Shown here piece by piece: positions 6,477-8,215 of a stretch of DNA of 8,215 bases (positions are counted from its first letter, which is position 1; each line of letters opens with the position of its first letter). The position numbers and the translations under genes are program-made. This stretch comes from Pseudomonadales bacterium (lineage in GTDB: Bacteria; Pseudomonadota; Gammaproteobacteria; Pseudomonadales; Azotimanducaceae), in NCBI GenBank assembly GCA_021295935.1, contig JAGWBL010000036.1:1-8215 (forward strand). The letters are read 5' to 3'. Below the pieces are notes generated by a model. That model was not told where the DNA came from. It did no database searches and worked only from the letters and a program-made list of their open reading frames with translations.

Positions 6477-7359
6477 AAAGCCGGCTCTCGGCAAGGGCCT
6501 TGACGCCCTCCTTAACGCGCCGGGTGTCGACCTGCCAGAAGGGGAGCAGGGATGGGCGATTGCGGAGGCAATCAGCACCGATCGCATCTACGCGAGCTCC
6601 GTGCAACCCCGGTCGGAGCTGGACGCGGAATCGCTGGAGGAACTTGCCAGGTCCATCCGGTCGCAGGGTGTGATGCAACCGGTCATGGTCCGGCCCCGAG
6701 CGGAAGGCGGATTCGAGCTCATCGCCGGAGAACGGCGATGGCGGGCGGCGCAGATGGCGGATTTGAAGAAGGTGCCTGCTGTCGTTCGCGACGTGAATGA
6801 TGCGGAGGCGATGACACTGGCGTTGATCGAGAATCTGCAGCGGGAGGATCTGAACCCCATGGACGAGGCGCGCGCCTTGGGCCGTCTCACTGAGGAATTC
6901 GGGCTGACGCACGAGCAGGTTGCCGGGTCCGTTGGCAAGTCAAGAGCCGCGATCACCAACATCCTTCGATTCCTGAAGCTTGAGCCTGTCGTCGCGGAAT
7001 TGCTTCGAACCGGAAAGATCGATTCAGGCCACGCGAAGATACTCTTGGGAGTTCCTGGCACTCCGCAGGTAGGTCTCGCCAGGAAGGTCGCACGGGAGAG
7101 CCTAACGGTTCGCGCGCTCCGCTCCCTCGTCGCGAGGCGATTGCGACCACGAACGAGACGCTCGGAGAAGCAATCGGCACATGCCGACCCTCACCTTCTG
7201 CAACTCGAACGAGATCTTTCGGATGAACTCGCCACGACGGTATCGGTGCGACCCGCCAGAGGCGCCGCCAAGACAAGCCGCGGCGAGCTGGTGATCAAGT
7301 ATCACAGCATCGAGGAGCTCAACGGCTTCATCGCTCGAATCGGACGCCGGAATCACTGA
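6469..7359 (+). CDS. parB: Chromosome partitioning protein ParB (Spo0J)
   Basis: ParB binds parS, uses CTP to clamp and spread on DNA, and stimulates ParA. The 296-residue product has the full chromosomal layout. The N-terminal ParA-interacting peptide is PALGKGLDALL (5-15). The CTP-binding domain at about 35-125 has QPRSELDAESLEELARSI (46-63), GVMQPVMVRP (67-76), GERRWRAA (87-94, the GERR CTP motif) and ENLQREDLNPMDEA (121-134). The parS-reading helix-turn-helix falls at about 147-171 (THEQVAGSVGKSRAAITNIL and following). After an Arg-rich linker at about 223-235 comes the C-terminal dimerisation segment near 274-292. ATG 6469 is chosen for its Shine-Dalgarno and because the family N-terminus begins exactly there. 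It overlaps parA by 8 nt. The atp promoter begins only 5 nt after the stop. Confidence 0.96.
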   Translation: MPRKPALGKGLDALLNAPGVDLPEGEQGWAIAEAISTDRIYASSVQPRSELDAESLEELARSIRSQGVMQPVMVRPRAEGGFELIAGERRWRAAQMADLKKVPAVVRDVNDAEAMTLALIENLQREDLNPMDEARALGRLTEEFGLTHEQVAGSVGKSRAAITNILRFLKLEPVVAELLRTGKIDSGHAKILLGVPGTPQVGLARKVARESLTVRALRSLVARRLRPRTRRSEKQSAHADPHLLQLERDLSDELATTVSVRPARGAAKTSRGELVIKYHSIEELNGFIARIGRRNH

Positions 7360-7364
7360 GATCC

Positions 7365-7394
7365 TTCACTCGCGGGGGTCGCCCGATTTATAAT
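7365..7394 (+). promoter_or_regulatory. Sigma70-like promoter of the atp operon
   Basis: A perfect -10 hexamer TATAAT (7389-7394) lies 18 bp after TTCACT (7365-7370), which matches the -35 consensus at four of six positions. Transcription would start near 7401, giving a leader of about 60 nt before the probable atpI start at 7463. An independent promoter at this spot is expected because it heads the ATP synthase operon. No intrinsic terminator is visible between parB and this promoter, so some readthrough from parB is possible. Confidence 0.65.
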
Positions 7395-7462
7395 GCGTGC
7401 GCGCTTGTCGTTTTCTTCAGCGATCCTCTCAGTCCCCATTCGGTAGCAGCACTCCCGGGCTC

Positions 7463-7888
7463 TTGTCAGTACGGAATCCGCGCCGAACACTGGGATGGTT
7501 GCGCCGAGGGCGCTACGCGATCGTTGCTGCGCAGTGCATCGCCGTCGCCTGTGCTGCGGCTGGTGCCGCTTGGTTCGATCCGAGCATGCCCGTGCCCGTG
7601 CTGGTCGGAGGTGCGTGCGTGATCGTGCCGGAGCTTGGTTTTGCGTGGATCCTTGGACGATTGCAGTCCGCTGCAGTGATTGTCTCGACCTGCATCGTTC
7701 GGTTCGCGCTGTTCGTGCTGCTGTGTGCGGCTGCGATCTACGGGTTGCCGGATTCTGGCGTATCCGTGCTTCTCGGCGTTGGCGCGGCAGTATTGGCAAG
7801 GCTGATTGGCAGCCTGCTCTCGTTCAACAGTTCGTTTGGAAGCGCCGACATGCATGCCTACCCGCCTGAGCTAGAAGAGGAATCCTGA
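7463..7888 (+). CDS. atpI: ATP synthase protein I (AtpI), divergent
   Basis: AtpI is a small membrane protein encoded at the head of ATP synthase operons and thought to help assemble the c-ring. From TTG 7463 the product has 141 residues with four predicted membrane helices at about 19-37, 43-64, 69-93 and 98-118, the family's four-helix layout. The start Met-Ser-Val-x-x-x resembles my recollection of E. coli AtpI, and TTG lies downstream of the predicted transcription start. The longer reading from GTG 7397 begins before that transcription start and is less likely. No good Shine-Dalgarno is seen, so the start is uncertain. The family's Gly-Glu-x-x-Lys motif in the third helix is not recognisable (STCIVRF, 75-81). 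The GG/LP-type motif survives as GGACVIVPELGFA (49-61). Identity rests largely on position between parB and atpB plus topology. A 7-nt gap separates it from atpB. Confidence 0.8.
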   Translation: MSVRNPRRTLGWLRRGRYAIVAAQCIAVACAAAGAAWFDPSMPVPVLVGGACVIVPELGFAWILGRLQSAAVIVSTCIVRFALFVLLCAAAIYGLPDSGVSVLLGVGAAVLARLIGSLLSFNSSFGSADMHAYPPELEEES

Positions 7889-7895
7889 CCGGCTG

Positions 7896-8215
7896 ATGGC
7901 TACCGAATTCGCCACGTCAGACGAATACATAGCGCATCACTTGACCAACTTGACTTGGGGACTCCACCCCGAAAATGGTTGGAGCTTCGCGCAATCCGCT
8001 GAGCAAGCCTCCGAGATGGGCTTTCTCGCGGTTCACGTCGATTCCGTCGGATGGTCGTTCGGTCTGGGCAGCTTCGCGTGCCTCGTTGTGTGGTCGGTTG
8101 CCCGCAAGGCGACCGCGGGCGTGCCCACGGGATTCCAGAACGCGCTGGAAATGCTGGTCGACTTCATGGACGACCTGGCGCGGGGAATCTTCACCCATTC
8201 CAACAGTTTCATCGC
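7896..8215 (+). CDS. atpB: F1Fo ATP synthase subunit a (AtpB), 3' end cut
   Basis: Subunit a forms the proton half-channels of Fo next to the c-ring in the inner membrane. Only the first 106 codons lie in the window; the frame stays open to its end. The N-terminus EYIAHHLTNLTWG (10-22) matches the YIGHHLNNL region of E. coli AtpB. HVDS (47-50) precedes the first membrane helix at about 52-69. ARKATAGVPTGFQNALEMLV (69-88) matches the conserved cytoplasmic segment KKATSGVPGKFQ. The essential Arg and Glu residues of the proton channel lie further downstream, outside the window. AGAGGAA (7876-7882) within the end of atpI is a Shine-Dalgarno candidate, though its 13-nt spacing is long. The rest of the atp operon presumably follows. 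Confidence 0.95.
   Translation, partial: MATEFATSDEYIAHHLTNLTWGLHPENGWSFAQSAEQASEMGFLAVHVDSVGWSFGLGSFACLVVWSVARKATAGVPTGFQNALEMLVDFMDDLARGIFTHSNSFI

Noticed and set aside
7917..8198. Antisense open frame of 93 codons over atpB
   Set aside because: The + strand reads a clear AtpB N-terminus with conserved motifs through the same bases.

Overview
The window is a high-GC chromosomal block, all genes on the + strand, from what looks like a gammaproteobacterium or close relative. The gene order yidC - mnmE - mnmG - rsmG - parA - parB - atpI - atpB is the conserved near-origin order seen in Pseudomonas-like gammaproteobacteria. The proteins also carry gamma/beta-type signatures: the long periplasmic YidC domain, an AtpI-AtpB order at the head of the ATP synthase operon, and an AtpB that aligns well with the E. 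coli a subunit. I cannot name a genus.

Layout. Bases 1-73 hold no recognisable gene, only a 15-nt-period direct repeat whose second copy supplies the ribosome binding site of yidC. yidC (74-1807) encodes the inner-membrane insertase. After 46 nt containing a small hairpin comes mnmE (1854-3158), then after 36 nt mnmG (3195-5105). These two make the MnmEG complex, which modifies the wobble uridine of certain tRNAs. mnmG, rsmG, parA and parB then overlap successively by 11, 4 and 8 nt, a strongly coupled cluster that joins tRNA/rRNA modification to chromosome segregation. A sigma70-like promoter (7365-7394) in the short gap after parB starts a separate unit: atpI (about 7463-7888) and atpB (7896 onward, cut by the window end), the first genes of the F1Fo ATP synthase operon.

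How the genes relate: YidC inserts membrane proteins, classically including ATP synthase subunit c; MnmEG and RsmG tune translation; ParA and ParB segregate the origin region where such clusters normally sit. Every gene keeps its full domain set and nothing is broken. There are no stretches over 300 bases without a gene, and I see no RNA gene, mobile element, CRISPR array or signs of foreign DNA.

I looked for a novel system and did not find one; this is a conserved housekeeping locus. The points worth a second look are small: a divergent AtpI with a probable TTG start, a perfect 16-bp palindrome inside yidC, a perfect 9-bp hairpin inside parA, the repeat-derived yidC ribosome binding site, a changed residue in the RsmG SAM loop, and the lack of a recognisable parS next to parAB.
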